The notes under the pieces are model-generated. The model saw only the letters and a list, made by a program, of their open reading frames with translations. It had not been told where the DNA came from and searched no databases. From Amphritea sp. (GTDB lineage Bacteria > Pseudomonadota > Gammaproteobacteria > Pseudomonadales > Balneatricaceae): DNA of 9,385 nucleotides. Positions 1-7,990 of the stretch are shown here, piece by piece. The stretch lies in contig JAGPUU010000040.1 in the NCBI GenBank assembly GCA_018067325.1, forward strand, positions 1 through 9,385, in the 5' to 3' direction. Numbering within the stretch: the stretch's first letter is position 1; each line of letters starts with the position of its first letter. The position numbers and the translations under genes were made by a program.

Positions 1-864
1 TTCTAAGCGAAACTCAAGGTTCGCTGTTTTACCAATGATACGCTTCGCGGCAGCCGCATCCTGAATACCCGGCAACTGAACCACAATGCGGTTACGGCCC
101 TGACGCTGAACCAGCGGCTCAGCAACGCCTAACTCATTCACACGGTTACGCAGCGTTGTCAGGTTTTGCTTGATCGCATAATCTTCAATTTCGCTAATCT
201 TGCTTTCAGCAAGATTGATGGTCAGGTAAAAAGCTTGCTCACGATCTTCTGAATCGATCAGAAATTCTGTGTAATCCTTACGCAGCAGGCTCATCGCCTC
301 ATCACGCACTTCCGTCGTTGAGAACTTAAGTTCCAGACTACCATCTTCCCGATGGTTCACAGCGCGATAACGCAGCTTCTCGGTTCGTAGCTTGGTTTTA
401 ATTTCACTGACGTAGACATCAAGACGCGAAGTCACTGCAGAGACCATATCCACTTCCAACAGGAAGTGAACACCACCGCGCAGATCGAGGCCCAACTTCA
501 TCGGGCCCGCGCCCACTGAACGAAGCCATTCAGGCGTGGTCGGTGCAAGGTTCAGAGCCACCACATAATCATCACCCAATGTACGACTGATAACTTCTTT
601 TGCCTCAAGCTGAGTTCGGCTGTCTGGGAAGCGAATCAGACCGCCCTTATCGGTCAGCTCATCTTCTTTAAAGCTGATCTGAGCTTGCGTCAGCGACTGC
701 TTCACTCGGTCCAGCAAAGGCTGGCTTACAATGTTCGACTCCCGGGTACCGGAAAGCTGAACAGCATAATCATCAGGGTAAAGGTTAGGCGCAGCATAGA
801 TACCACCAATCAGCAGTATCAGAATAATCAGCGCGTTTTTCCACAGTGGATATTTATTGAGCAT
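1..864 (-). CDS. secD: Protein translocase subunit SecD (N-terminal 288 residues; 3' end beyond window)
   Basis: SecD works with SecF and YajC at the inner membrane and uses the proton motive force to help SecYEG release proteins into the periplasm. The visible part starts MLNKYPLWKN, has a first membrane helix at about residues 10-25, and then enters the periplasmic P1 domain. The family hallmark GLDLRGG is at residues 125-131, followed by VHFLLEVDM. The visible sequence ends in the conserved ANLEFRLE stretch of P1. The remaining half (rest of P1 and five further helices; E. coli SecD has 615 residues) lies off the left edge. The ATG is preceded by AGGGA about 9 nt upstream. The gene follows yajC on the same strand after a 70-nt gap that contains a terminator-like hairpin, which is unusual inside this operon. 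secF is expected next but is not visible. Confidence 0.97.
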   Translation of the reverse strand, partial: MLNKYPLWKNALIILILLIGGIYAAPNLYPDDYAVQLSGTRESNIVSQPLLDRVKQSLTQAQISFKEDELTDKGGLIRFPDSRTQLEAKEVISRTLGDDYVVALNLAPTTPEWLRSVGAGPMKLGLDLRGGVHFLLEVDMVSAVTSRLDVYVSEIKTKLRTEKLRYRAVNHREDGSLELKFSTTEVRDEAMSLLRKDYTEFLIDSEDREQAFYLTINLAESKISEIEDYAIKQNLTTLRNRVNELGVAEPLVQRQGRNRIVVQLPGIQDAAAAKRIIGKTANLEFRLE

Positions 865-892
865 GGCGCTCTGTCCCTACATAAAACAAATC

Positions 893-919
893 AAAAAAAC
901 GCCACGATAGTGGCGTTTT
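893..919 (-). terminator. Intrinsic terminator or attenuator between yajC and secD
   Basis: A perfect 10-bp stem (arms 896-905 and 910-919, core CGCCAC/GTGGCG) with a 4-nt loop is followed, on the minus strand, by seven T (complement of 893-899). This is a textbook Rho-independent terminator in the direction of transcription. It sits after the yajC stop and before the secD start, so read-through must be partial unless secD has its own promoter inside the short gap. On the plus strand the stem is followed only by TTTTG, and no plus-strand gene ends nearby. Confidence 0.85.
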
Positions 920-934
920 GTTATGAGATTGTTA

Positions 935-1270
935 CTAGATCTCTTTAATAGTGCCTTTTGGCAGCGCAGCACTCACGTGACCTTTCTGAAAAGTCAGCTC
1001 AGTAGTGTCGTTTACGCTCAGTACAATATAGTCATCATTCAAACGCACTACTTTACCAATCAGGCCGCCAGCAGTGATCACTTCATCACCCTTAGCCAGC
1101 CCACCCAGCAATGCTTTATGATCTTTTGCACGCTTGGCCTGTGGGCGCCACATGAACATATAGAAAATAACACCGAAACCAACCAGGAAAATAAGGTTGA
1201 ACATACTTGGATCTAAACCACCCGGCCCGGTAGCTTCTGCAGCTTCAGCTGTAGCGATTAAAAAGCTCAT
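935..1270 (-). CDS. yajC: Sec translocon accessory subunit YajC
   Basis: YajC is a small inner-membrane protein that associates with SecDF and the SecYEG translocon. The 111-residue product matches the usual length (110 in E. coli). It has a short periplasmic N-terminus rich in Ala and Gly, one membrane helix at about residues 23-41 (FNLIFLVGFGVIFYMFMW), the conserved RPQ motif immediately after it, and a cytosolic domain with the family's GDEVITAGGLIGKV stretch. The start ATG has a strong Shine-Dalgarno AGGAG about 8 nt upstream. It lies 41 nt after tgt on the same strand, with no terminator seen between them. A strong hairpin follows the stop codon. Confidence 0.97.
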   Translation of the reverse strand: MSFLIATAEAAEATGPGGLDPSMFNLIFLVGFGVIFYMFMWRPQAKRAKDHKALLGGLAKGDEVITAGGLIGKVVRLNDDYIVLSVNDTTELTFQKGHVSAALPKGTIKEI

Positions 1271-1311
1271 CGACGTTTCTCCTAATACTTATTAAAATCA
1301 ATCAATTAAAG

Positions 1312-2496
<1,185 letters not shown>

Positions 2497-2530
2497 AAGG
2501 AATTCGCCATCAGAGCAGTAATCTCTACCC

Positions 2531-2558
2531 TATATAAGGCTGATTTGAATAAATTAAA
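2531..2558 (-). promoter_or_regulatory. Weak sigma-70 promoter candidate for tgt
   Basis: On the minus strand, TTTAAT (2553-2558) and TATATA (2531-2536) are separated by 16 nt. They match 3/6 and 4/6 of the sigma-70 consensus in a locally AT-rich stretch between queA and tgt. It would start transcription about 85-90 nt before the tgt ATG, upstream of the tandem repeat. tgt could equally be read only from the queA promoter, since no terminator was seen after queA. Confidence 0.3.
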
Positions 2559-2580
2559 GGCTACTTTCTGTTTTTTCGAT

Positions 2581-3630
2581 TCAGACGCCGCTGTTATTTA
2601 AACTTTTCTTGGTCAAAAACATGGCGTCGCCGTAACTAAAGAAGCGATACCGCTGCTCTACCGCTTCTTTATAAGCAGCCATCATATGCTCGTAACCGGC
2701 AAAGGCGGATACCAGCATTAGTAGCGTAGATTCTGGCAGATGGAAGTTAGTAATTAACAGATCCACTGTGCGGAACTGGTAGCCGGGGAAAATAAAGATA
2801 TCGGTATCACCGAAAAAGGGCGCGATCTGCCCCTCTTTACTCGCCGTTTCAAGACAACGCACAGAAGTTGTACCTACCGCCAGCACCCGATTACCCCGCG
2901 CCTTGGTTTCCCTAACAGCCTGACAAACCTCTTCAGGCACCTCGATATATTCAGCATGCATCTTATGATCTTGAATATTATCGACTTTCACCGGACGGAA
3001 TGTACCTGCACCTACATGCAGAGTAACAAAAGCTTTATTGATTCCCTTTGCTTCTAAGCTGGCGAACAACTCATCATCAAAATGTAATCCGGCGGTAGGT
3101 GCAGCAACAGCACCCGGTTTTTCGTTATATACCGTCTGATAACGTTCTCGGTCTGACAGCTCATCTTCCCGCTTCATATAAGGAGGTAACGGCATATGGC
3201 CGAACTGCTCTAACGCTTCAATCAGATGACCTTCAGCCAGATCAAATTCAAGTTCAAACAGATCATCATGGCGGGCCACCATCGTCGCCTTCAGACCGCC
3301 ATCAAATGTTAACTCGGCACCGGGTTTGGGTGACCGGCTAGAACGAATATGTGCCAGTGCAGAACGTTCATCCAGCACCCGCTCGATCAATATCTCGATC
3401 TTACCGCCGGACGCTTTCTGACCAAACATCCGTGCAGGAATCACCCGAGTGTTATTGAACACCACCAAATCACCGGGCTCAAGCAGATCCAAAACATCGA
3501 AGAACTGCCGGTGCTGAAACTCACCGCTGTTGCCATCAACACAGAACAGACGGCTATCGCTGCGCTTTTCCAGTGGATAACGAGCAATCAGCTCATCGGG
3601 GAGATCAAAATGAAAATCTTTAACCTGCAT
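2581..3630 (-). CDS. queA: S-adenosylmethionine:tRNA ribosyltransferase-isomerase
   Basis: QueA transfers and isomerises the ribosyl part of S-adenosylmethionine onto preQ1 at tRNA position 34, giving epoxyqueuosine, the step after Tgt. The 349-residue protein carries the family landmarks in order: [13 protein letters not shown] (58-70), PPYMKRED (149-156), [13 protein letters not shown] (172-184), [12 protein letters not shown] (203-214), [19 protein letters not shown] (294-312) and [11 protein letters not shown] (329-339). I chose the ATG of [11 protein letters not shown] because it aligns with E. coli MRVTDFSFELP. An in-frame TTG 8 codons upstream (3654) is possible but less likely. The Shine-Dalgarno is poor (only AGG about 12 nt upstream), so translation may be modest. 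It is the first gene of the queA-tgt-yajC-secD string. Confidence 0.97.
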   Translation of the reverse strand: MQVKDFHFDLPDELIARYPLEKRSDSRLFCVDGNSGEFQHRQFFDVLDLLEPGDLVVFNNTRVIPARMFGQKASGGKIEILIERVLDERSALAHIRSSRSPKPGAELTFDGGLKATMVARHDDLFELEFDLAEGHLIEALEQFGHMPLPPYMKREDELSDRERYQTVYNEKPGAVAAPTAGLHFDDELFASLEAKGINKAFVTLHVGAGTFRPVKVDNIQDHKMHAEYIEVPEEVCQAVRETKARGNRVLAVGTTSVRCLETASKEGQIAPFFGDTDIFIFPGYQFRTVDLLITNFHLPESTLLMLVSAFAGYEHMMAAYKEAVEQRYRFFSYGDAMFLTKKSLNNSGV

Positions 3631-3708
3631 AGAGAAACGTAACCTGAAGCTCAATTATTTAGCTAAAGCCAGTACATTAATCAGTACTCAGCCTACAAAA
3701 GGGTGCGT

Positions 3709-3737
3709 ATGCTACCCGATTTGCATTGAAATTTCAG
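3709..3737 (-). promoter_or_regulatory. Promoter candidate for the queA-tgt-yajC-secD operon
   Basis: On the minus strand, CTGAAA (3732-3737) and TAGCAT (3709-3714) are 17 nt apart, each matching 4/6 of the sigma-70 consensus. Transcription would start about 70 nt before the queA ATG. A promoter is expected here because a strong terminator lies just upstream (3835-3900). The rest of 3655-3834 shows only short palindromes such as TGAAATTTCA (3727-3736), with no gene or structured RNA that I recognise. Confidence 0.35.
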
Positions 3738-3834
3738 CTATATTGCACGTGATAAAAGAATGATGGAGATCACAAACGAGAGGGATAAATTTACCGGAAT
3801 TGGCTACCGTCTGATATCGGGCCAGAGTGCCCAT

Positions 3835-3900
3835 AAAAAAACGGGGAAAACATCAGCAGATGCTCATTAATAAAGCTCTATCTGCTGATACTTTTCCCGG
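3835..3900 (-). terminator. Long intrinsic terminator after the heme-protein gene pair
   Basis: Arms at 3842-3861 and 3880-3899 form a stem of nearly 20 bp with one small internal loop and an 18-nt loop; the paired core is ATCAGCAGAT/ATCTGCTGAT, flanked by GGGAAAA/TTTTCCC. On the minus strand the stem is followed by seven T (complement of 3835-3841). It lies 17 nt after the stop of the CXXCH membrane protein gene, ends that transcription unit and insulates queA from it. Confidence 0.9.
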
Positions 3901-3917
3901 CTTACGATTTACTTAAT

Positions 3918-4661
3918 TTATTCAGGCGAAGTTTCTGACCGTTCCAGAACGGCATCCGGTAATTTGAACCAGAGGTTCAACAGACAGAGGCCGCTCATTG
4001 CGCACACAGCGCCAATTTCGACACCTCCAGCAACCGATATCATATAGGCAAACATACTGGAGAATTTCGCCAGCCACCAGGAAGCAATATCCAGCCACAA
4101 AGCGATCCAGCCCGCTGAGATAAGCAGAACTTTGATCCATGCAACATAACTACTAAACGCCATCACCATCGACACAATCACTAGAAAGACAGCGATGCCA
4201 AACAGGTGAATATGTGCTGTTTTTGCCATTTTGGTCCAGCTATAGCCTCCCTCGGTGTACTTTACTATGTCGTCATAACTACTGAACGGCATAGAGGTAA
4301 TCGCCTTACTCATCTGTGACTTCCGGCTATGACATTTCTGACAGTCCTCTTCGATGATATAAAGCACCTCTTCTTCGAAGAAAGCATCCTTCTTTGCCCC
4401 TTCAGAGATCCATTTAGCGATCACATCAATGTCACCATCCTCAGCAACATATTCATACATCGAGCCTTTCATCGCGGAGATCAGTAAAGAATCACTGTAG
4501 TGAGACTGCACCTTGTCCATCTCTGGAATATTAAAGCCGCTGTTATGCTTCGAATACAGCAAACCGATCAGGGTTACCGCGCTCAACGCCCCCAATATAA
4601 CGGTAATCAGAAAACCGGTAAGCCCCAGCTTTGCAGAGAAATTAAGTGAATCGATACGCAT
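3918..4661 (-). CDS. Membrane protein with a periplasmic c-type heme motif (CQKCH), function unknown
   Basis: I do not recognise a named family for this 247-residue protein. It has a predicted N-terminal membrane helix at about 13-36. A hydrophilic segment at 37-149 contains one heme c attachment motif, CQKCH (Cys107, Cys110, His111). Three more helices lie at about 150-170, 173-194 and 202-230. Positive charges place the N-terminus, the 170-177 loop and the C-terminus in the cytoplasm, so the heme segment would be periplasmic. His150 and His152 (AHIHLFG) at the mouth of helix 2, and His54, are possible distal heme ligands. The ATG has AAGGA about 8 nt upstream. It follows the EB_dh-family gene by 103 nt on the same strand and is closed by a strong terminator. 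A role as membrane electron-transfer partner or redox sensor for its neighbour is inference. Confidence 0.85.
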   Translation of the reverse strand: MRIDSLNFSAKLGLTGFLITVILGALSAVTLIGLLYSKHNSGFNIPEMDKVQSHYSDSLLISAMKGSMYEYVAEDGDIDVIAKWISEGAKKDAFFEEEVLYIIEEDCQKCHSRKSQMSKAITSMPFSSYDDIVKYTEGGYSWTKMAKTAHIHLFGIAVFLVIVSMVMAFSSYVAWIKVLLISAGWIALWLDIASWWLAKFSSMFAYMISVAGGVEIGAVCAMSGLCLLNLWFKLPDAVLERSETSPE

Positions 4662-4699
4662 AGACCGGTCCTTGATAGGTAACTTCGCAAGACAAGAAA

Positions 4700-4725
4700 G
4701 CTCTTTCCCCTATTGGGAAAAGAGC
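4700..4725 (-). terminator. Imperfect hairpin between the two heme-protein genes (possible attenuator)
   Basis: Arms 4701-4710 (CTCTTTCCCC) and 4715-4724 (GGGAAAAGAG) form a 10-bp stem with one mismatch and the 4-nt loop TATT. On the minus strand the stem is followed by TTTCTTGTCTT, a T-rich but broken tract. It could cause partial termination or protect the upstream mRNA, lowering expression of the membrane protein relative to the periplasmic protein. The spacing and stem are visible; the effect is inferred. Confidence 0.4.
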
Positions 4726-4764
4726 CACTTGGTTATTTGAACATCAGTTGTTTCAATACTTCTG

Positions 4765-5850
4765 CTATTTGAAGATCAGATCGTAAGCACCTTCGTGGTA
4801 CAAGTGATCAATCTGTGAGTTATCAAACACCGAAATACCGAAGTTATACGCCTTACTCAAGTCGTTGAACTGCACGTCCTGAATGTCCGCCTTGTCACCG
4901 GTAGTGACCAGGGCTCGCTTGATTTCAACGGTCCACTTACCATCCTTCCAATCACCTTTAGCCCAAATATCCCCCCGGGAACCGGTAAACGCTTCAGACA
5001 TAATGCCTGGAATCTGGTCACCGGGTTTAAAGGTATCTACAAAAGGAGTCTTCTGCGATGGCGTAATCGTATAGCCATCAACATTACCCTGGCTGCGATT
5101 CATAAAAGCAGGGCCGGTCTTATCTGCATTCATATTGTTGACATAACCACCACCGGTTTTGCTATCGCCATGACGTCCCCAGTTTTTATTCACTGCCGGG
5201 TCTTTCACGCTATCGACAAACTGATCATCGATAAGCCCCAGTGGATTCATGCGCACACTCTTCCAATGCCACATGTCGATTGTCTGGCCTTCACGAGTAT
5301 ATTTACGCCCTGGTGCTTTGCCCTTCTGATCAAAACCGTTAATTTTCCCTTCGTCATTCTGCATATGGCAGGCAACATCACAGCCTTTCTTTGCAAAGCC
5401 CCGGGCATTAATGTTCCAGAAAAGAGCAAGCTTATCTTCATAATAAACATTGTCATGACCGGTCTGGTCTTTGTCTTTAAGCTGTTTCCAGGAGCCATCC
5501 TCTTGTTTCACCCATGGATAGCGGGCAAGACTTTTGGTCGGATCATCGTACTGCATAAGAAAATAGACAAAATTATCATCGTAGAGCGACTTCATCGTCA
5601 CATCGACACTGCTCATACCGCCATAGTTATTCGCTTTGTAAGGCAGATTATCAAGCGTTATGCTCAACTCAGACGCCTTATCCCAAGCACTATCAGCCAT
5701 GCCATCCAGTGTAATCGTAGTGTCAGTCTTAACACTGGTCAGTGTCTCGTTTGCAGCCTGTACGGCGGTACTTAAAGTCGCACTTAAAACACCACTAAGG
5801 ATTACCAGCGAACTTACAAAGCCAACAGGAGTTTTAATGAATCTACGCAT
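4765..5850 (-). CDS. Periplasmic ethylbenzene-dehydrogenase gamma-like heme-binding protein with a CX3CH motif
   Basis: The 361-residue precursor has a clear Sec signal peptide (MRR start, hydrophobic core to about residue 29, cleavage likely after VQA at residue 32). The mature part looks like the EB_dh/cytochrome c-552-type domain, the beta-sandwich heme-binding fold of the gamma subunits of ethylbenzene, selenate and dimethylsulfide dehydrogenases. Supporting features are ITLDGMADSAWDKA (46-59), DDNFVYFLMQYDD (91-103), YEDKLALFWNI (137-147) and WTVEIKRAL (306-314). CDVACH (157-162) is a CX3CH motif, close to the heme c CXXCH but one residue longer. Gamma subunits of that family bind heme b through Met and Lys; Met163 and several nearby lysines are candidates but cannot be assigned. 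No molybdenum or iron-sulfur subunit genes are adjacent. The ATG has GAGGG about 8 nt upstream. It is first in a unit with the CQKCH membrane protein. Confidence 0.85.
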   Translation of the reverse strand: MRRFIKTPVGFVSSLVILSGVLSATLSTAVQAANETLTSVKTDTTITLDGMADSAWDKASELSITLDNLPYKANNYGGMSSVDVTMKSLYDDNFVYFLMQYDDPTKSLARYPWVKQEDGSWKQLKDKDQTGHDNVYYEDKLALFWNINARGFAKKGCDVACHMQNDEGKINGFDQKGKAPGRKYTREGQTIDMWHWKSVRMNPLGLIDDQFVDSVKDPAVNKNWGRHGDSKTGGGYVNNMNADKTGPAFMNRSQGNVDGYTITPSQKTPFVDTFKPGDQIPGIMSEAFTGSRGDIWAKGDWKDGKWTVEIKRALVTTGDKADIQDVQFNDLSKAYNFGISVFDNSQIDHLYHEGAYDLIFK

Positions 5851-5918
5851 GAATTAACCCTCAAAGTGTGTATAAGATGCGGACTTTTTTTCCCTGTCCA
5901 TTTTTATTTAATCCTTTA

Positions 5919-5945
5919 TCTATAGCTAAGCTCATAAACACTCAA
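5919..5945 (-). promoter_or_regulatory. Weak promoter candidate for the EB_dh-family gene
   Basis: On the minus strand, TTGAGT (5940-5945) and TATAGA (5919-5924) each match 4/6 of the sigma-70 consensus but are only 15 nt apart, shorter than the preferred 17. Transcription would start about 60 nt before the ATG. The FNR-like box would then be centred roughly 95 nt upstream of the start, a position known for distal activation by this regulator family but not the commonest one. Confidence 0.22.
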
Positions 5946-6001
5946 AGCGCGAGCATAAAAAGAGCTAAATCTGTCAGTTTGGTTACACCTGTTTCCTCTA
6001 A

Positions 6002-6015
6002 TTGATGCAAGTCAT
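6002..6015 (-). promoter_or_regulatory. FNR/Anr/Dnr-type binding site
   Basis: Read on the minus strand, the site is ATGACTTGCATCAA. It matches the pattern TTGA(T/C)-N4-ATCAA used by the CRP/FNR-family oxygen and nitric oxide regulators at every defined position except the first. It lies about 150 bp upstream of the EB_dh-family ATG and about 185 bp upstream of trhO. For a heme-protein unit, control by oxygen limitation is plausible. A single site found by eye in a 349-bp gap can also occur by chance. Confidence 0.5.
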
Positions 6016-6199
6016 GACCGGCTCTTATTAGGTGATTAAATATGCCTATAGCACCTCAATTTCACTTATAATTGCCTTTACTGTTTGTCTGTTTTCCTGA
6101 CTCCCAAATCCAAGTACAATACCGCCTCTTTCGTAAGTCTCTATAAGCTAATCCCCCACTAAGCTCCGGAATTACGCTCCGGTCGGCTGAGGAATACAG

Positions 6200-7180
6200 A
6201 TGTCTAATACCATAGTCTGTGCGATGTATAAATTTGTCGCACTGGAAGATTTCGAGATGCTGCGCGAACCGCTGCATAAAGTCATGCAGGATAACGGCGT
6301 ACGCGGCACCCTGCTGCTAGCCCGAGAAGGCATTAATGGCACTGTAGCTGGAAGTCGTGCAGGCATTGACGCAGTTCTCAGCTGGCTGCAGAACGACCCC
6401 CGTCTTGACGATATCGTTTACAAAGAGTCCATAGATGACAGCAACCCTTTCCATCGCACCAAGGTTAAGCTGAAAAAAGAGATCGTCACTATGGGTGTAG
6501 AGGGTATAGACCCGAAACGTGTTGTCGGCACCTACGTCAAACCCGAAGAATGGAACGCCCTGATCTCAGATCCAGAGGTGACTCTGGTCGATACCCGCAA
6601 TGATTATGAGGTTCAGGTGGGTACTTTTAAGGACGCGATTAACCCGGTTACCAATACCTTCCGTGACTTTCCTCAATACGTAAAAGACAACCTCGACCCA
6701 GAAAAGAATCGTAAAGTTGCGATGTTCTGCACCGGTGGAATTCGTTGTGAAAAATCGACGGCATACCTTAAAGAGCAAGGCTTTGATGAGGTTTATCATC
6801 TGGAAGGCGGTATTCTCAAATACCTGGAAGAAGTACCGCAGGAAGATTCTCTGTGGGAAGGTGAATGCTTCGTTTTTGACAACCGGGTAACCGTAAACCA
6901 TCAGTTAGAAAAAGGCAGCTACGACCAGTGCCATGCCTGCCGCCTGCCGCTAACAGCTGAACAGATGCAAAGTGATCAGTACCAGGCGGGTATCAGCTGC
7001 CCGAGCTGCTATGGCAGCCAAAGCGAAGAGCAACGTCAGCGCTTTGAAGAGCGGCAGAAGCAGATGAAACTGGCTCAACTACGCGGCGATACCCACTTAG
7101 GTGCCGATGCAAAAGAGACCAGCGAGACTCGTCGTGAATTGAAGCAACAGCTGCGTGAGGCCCAACAGGAAAAGAAATAA
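6200..7180 (+). CDS. trhO: tRNA uridine(34) hydroxylase TrhO (YceA family, rhodanese domain)
   Basis: TrhO makes 5-hydroxyuridine at the wobble position of certain tRNAs in an oxygen-dependent reaction, the first step toward 5-carboxymethoxyuridine. The 326-residue protein has the N-terminal acylphosphatase-like domain (about 1-95, with [10 protein letters not shown] at 42-51) and a rhodanese domain (about 120-215). The active-site Cys177 is in [11 protein letters not shown], followed by [11 protein letters not shown] at 200-210. A C-terminal cysteine pair set follows (CHAC at 244-247 and CPSC at 267-270), probably a metal site. The last 50 residues are charged and helical, rich in Gln, Glu and Arg. 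GAGGA lies about 7 nt before the ATG. It is the only plus-strand gene here, transcribed alone and closed by a strong hairpin. Confidence 0.95.
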   Translation: MSNTIVCAMYKFVALEDFEMLREPLHKVMQDNGVRGTLLLAREGINGTVAGSRAGIDAVLSWLQNDPRLDDIVYKESIDDSNPFHRTKVKLKKEIVTMGVEGIDPKRVVGTYVKPEEWNALISDPEVTLVDTRNDYEVQVGTFKDAINPVTNTFRDFPQYVKDNLDPEKNRKVAMFCTGGIRCEKSTAYLKEQGFDEVYHLEGGILKYLEEVPQEDSLWEGECFVFDNRVTVNHQLEKGSYDQCHACRLPLTAEQMQSDQYQAGISCPSCYGSQSEEQRQRFEERQKQMKLAQLRGDTHLGADAKETSETRRELKQQLREAQQEKK

Positions 7181-7185
7181 ACATT

Positions 7186-7221
7186 AACCAAGAGGAGCCT
7201 ATGCAAACTCCTCTTGGTTTT
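7186..7221 (+). terminator. Intrinsic terminator after trhO, possibly bidirectional
   Basis: A perfect 12-bp stem (arms 7186-7197, AACCAAGAGGAG, and 7208-7219) with a 10-nt loop is followed by TTTT on the plus strand, 5 nt after the trhO stop. The response regulator gene converges from the right and ends 72 nt away. On the minus strand the stem is followed by a looser T-rich stretch (AATGTTTATTT), so it may also stop that transcript. Confidence 0.85.
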
Positions 7222-7291
7222 GATAACAAAACCGCCGATTCAGTTCTATAGTTCAGCTCTAAAATCCAAAACCCAACACTTAAGCTCAATT

Positions 7292-7978
7292 CTAAAACTC
7301 AAATCGATAGCCAATTCCGTGCACCGTGGTGATAATACGAGGCGCTTTAACATCCAGTTCGATTACCTTGCGCAGTTTAGATATATGCTGATCCAGGGTA
7401 CGACTGTTGGCAAAATAGTCCCGCCCCCAGCAGTGGTTGAACAACGCATCACGATTGACCACCTTGCCCCGCTGCTCAAAGAGCAAACGCAGTATTTTCA
7501 GATCCCTCAGGCTGAGTTCAATCACCTGATTATCCCGTAGCGCTCGAAACTCAGACGGCCTGATCTGCAGGTCACCCATGACAAAGCTGTCGTCCTCCAC
7601 TATATCGGCGACCGGACGTAGCGATCGTCTTGTCACCGCCCGTATCCGAGCGATCACCTCACGGCTACCAAAAGGTTTTTTGATATAATCATCAGCGCCC
7701 AGCTCAAGCCCCAGAACCTGGTCTATCTCTTCAGATTTTGCGGTAATAAAGATAACCGGAAGTAGCTCATTATGCTGACGAATACGACGACAAACCGAAT
7801 AGCCGTCTTGTTTCGGCATCATGATATCCAACAACACTAGGTCAGGCTCATGTTGTAGATATAACTGCCAGGCCTGATCACCATCAGCCGCTTCTATACA
7901 CTCATAGCCTTCAGACTCAAGCAGAGTCGCCAGCCCCTGACGGATATGCAGGTCATCTTCAGCAATTAACAGTTTCAT
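7292..7978 (-). CDS. OmpR/PhoB-family response regulator
   Basis: This is a DNA-binding regulator switched on by phosphorylation from the adjacent kinase. The receiver domain (about 1-115) has the acidic pair Asp8/Asp9, phospho-acceptor Asp51 (LLDIMMP), Thr79 and Lys101 (KKPF). The C-terminal winged-helix domain (about 132-228) shows the family pattern: LSLRDLKILRLL, the recognition-helix region RTLDQHISKLRKVIE and the wing VHGIGYRFEF. The length of 228 residues is normal. The ATG is preceded by GGGAAG about 4 nt upstream. It is the second gene after the kinase, separated by 12 nt, so the two are almost certainly co-transcribed. I cannot assign a target or a named orthologue; no repeated operator-like sites stand out in the window. 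Confidence 0.95.
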   Translation of the reverse strand: MKLLIAEDDLHIRQGLATLLESEGYECIEAADGDQAWQLYLQHEPDLVLLDIMMPKQDGYSVCRRIRQHNELLPVIFITAKSEEIDQVLGLELGADDYIKKPFGSREVIARIRAVTRRSLRPVADIVEDDSFVMGDLQIRPSEFRALRDNQVIELSLRDLKILRLLFEQRGKVVNRDALFNHCWGRDYFANSRTLDQHISKLRKVIELDVKAPRIITTVHGIGYRFEF

Positions 7979-7990
7979 AACACTTCCCGT

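Larger units (their letters stand above)
5851..6199. other. Divergent intergenic region between the heme-protein unit and trhO
   Basis: This 349-bp AT-rich stretch holds no convincing gene. It must carry promoters for both flanking units, which point away from each other. Visible items are the FNR/Anr-like box at 6002-6015, a weak minus-strand promoter candidate at 5919-5945, and a perfect TATAAT on the plus strand at 6067-6072 without a good -35 element at 16-18 nt. A direct repeat GCTCCGG occurs at 6163-6169 and 6176-6182. A short GGAC/GTCC pairing (5881-5899) lies in the leader of the EB_dh-family gene. The trhO ribosome binding site GAGGA lies just before its ATG. Confidence 0.6.

Noticed and set aside
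3631..3654. N-terminal extension of queA from a TTG codon
   Set aside because: The family starts at the MQVKDF position, and the eight extra residues have no counterpart in E. coli QueA.
3750..3773. Inverted repeat GTGAT...ATCAC resembling a CRP site
   Set aside because: The half-sites are 15 nt apart instead of the 6 nt required by CRP, so this is probably chance.
3922..4140. 72-codon second frame inside the CXXCH membrane protein gene
   Set aside because: It is on the same strand in another frame of a gene with well-formed membrane helices and shows no independent start signal.
5170..5775. Open frame of 201 codons on the plus strand
   Set aside because: It lies wholly antisense to the EB_dh-family gene, whose signal peptide, domain motifs and ribosome binding site are clear; the plus-strand translation shows no recognisable domain.
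6062..6277. 71-codon minus-strand frame overlapping the trhO start
   Set aside because: It overlaps trhO coding sequence and its promoter region, has no convincing domain, and composition fits a shadow frame.
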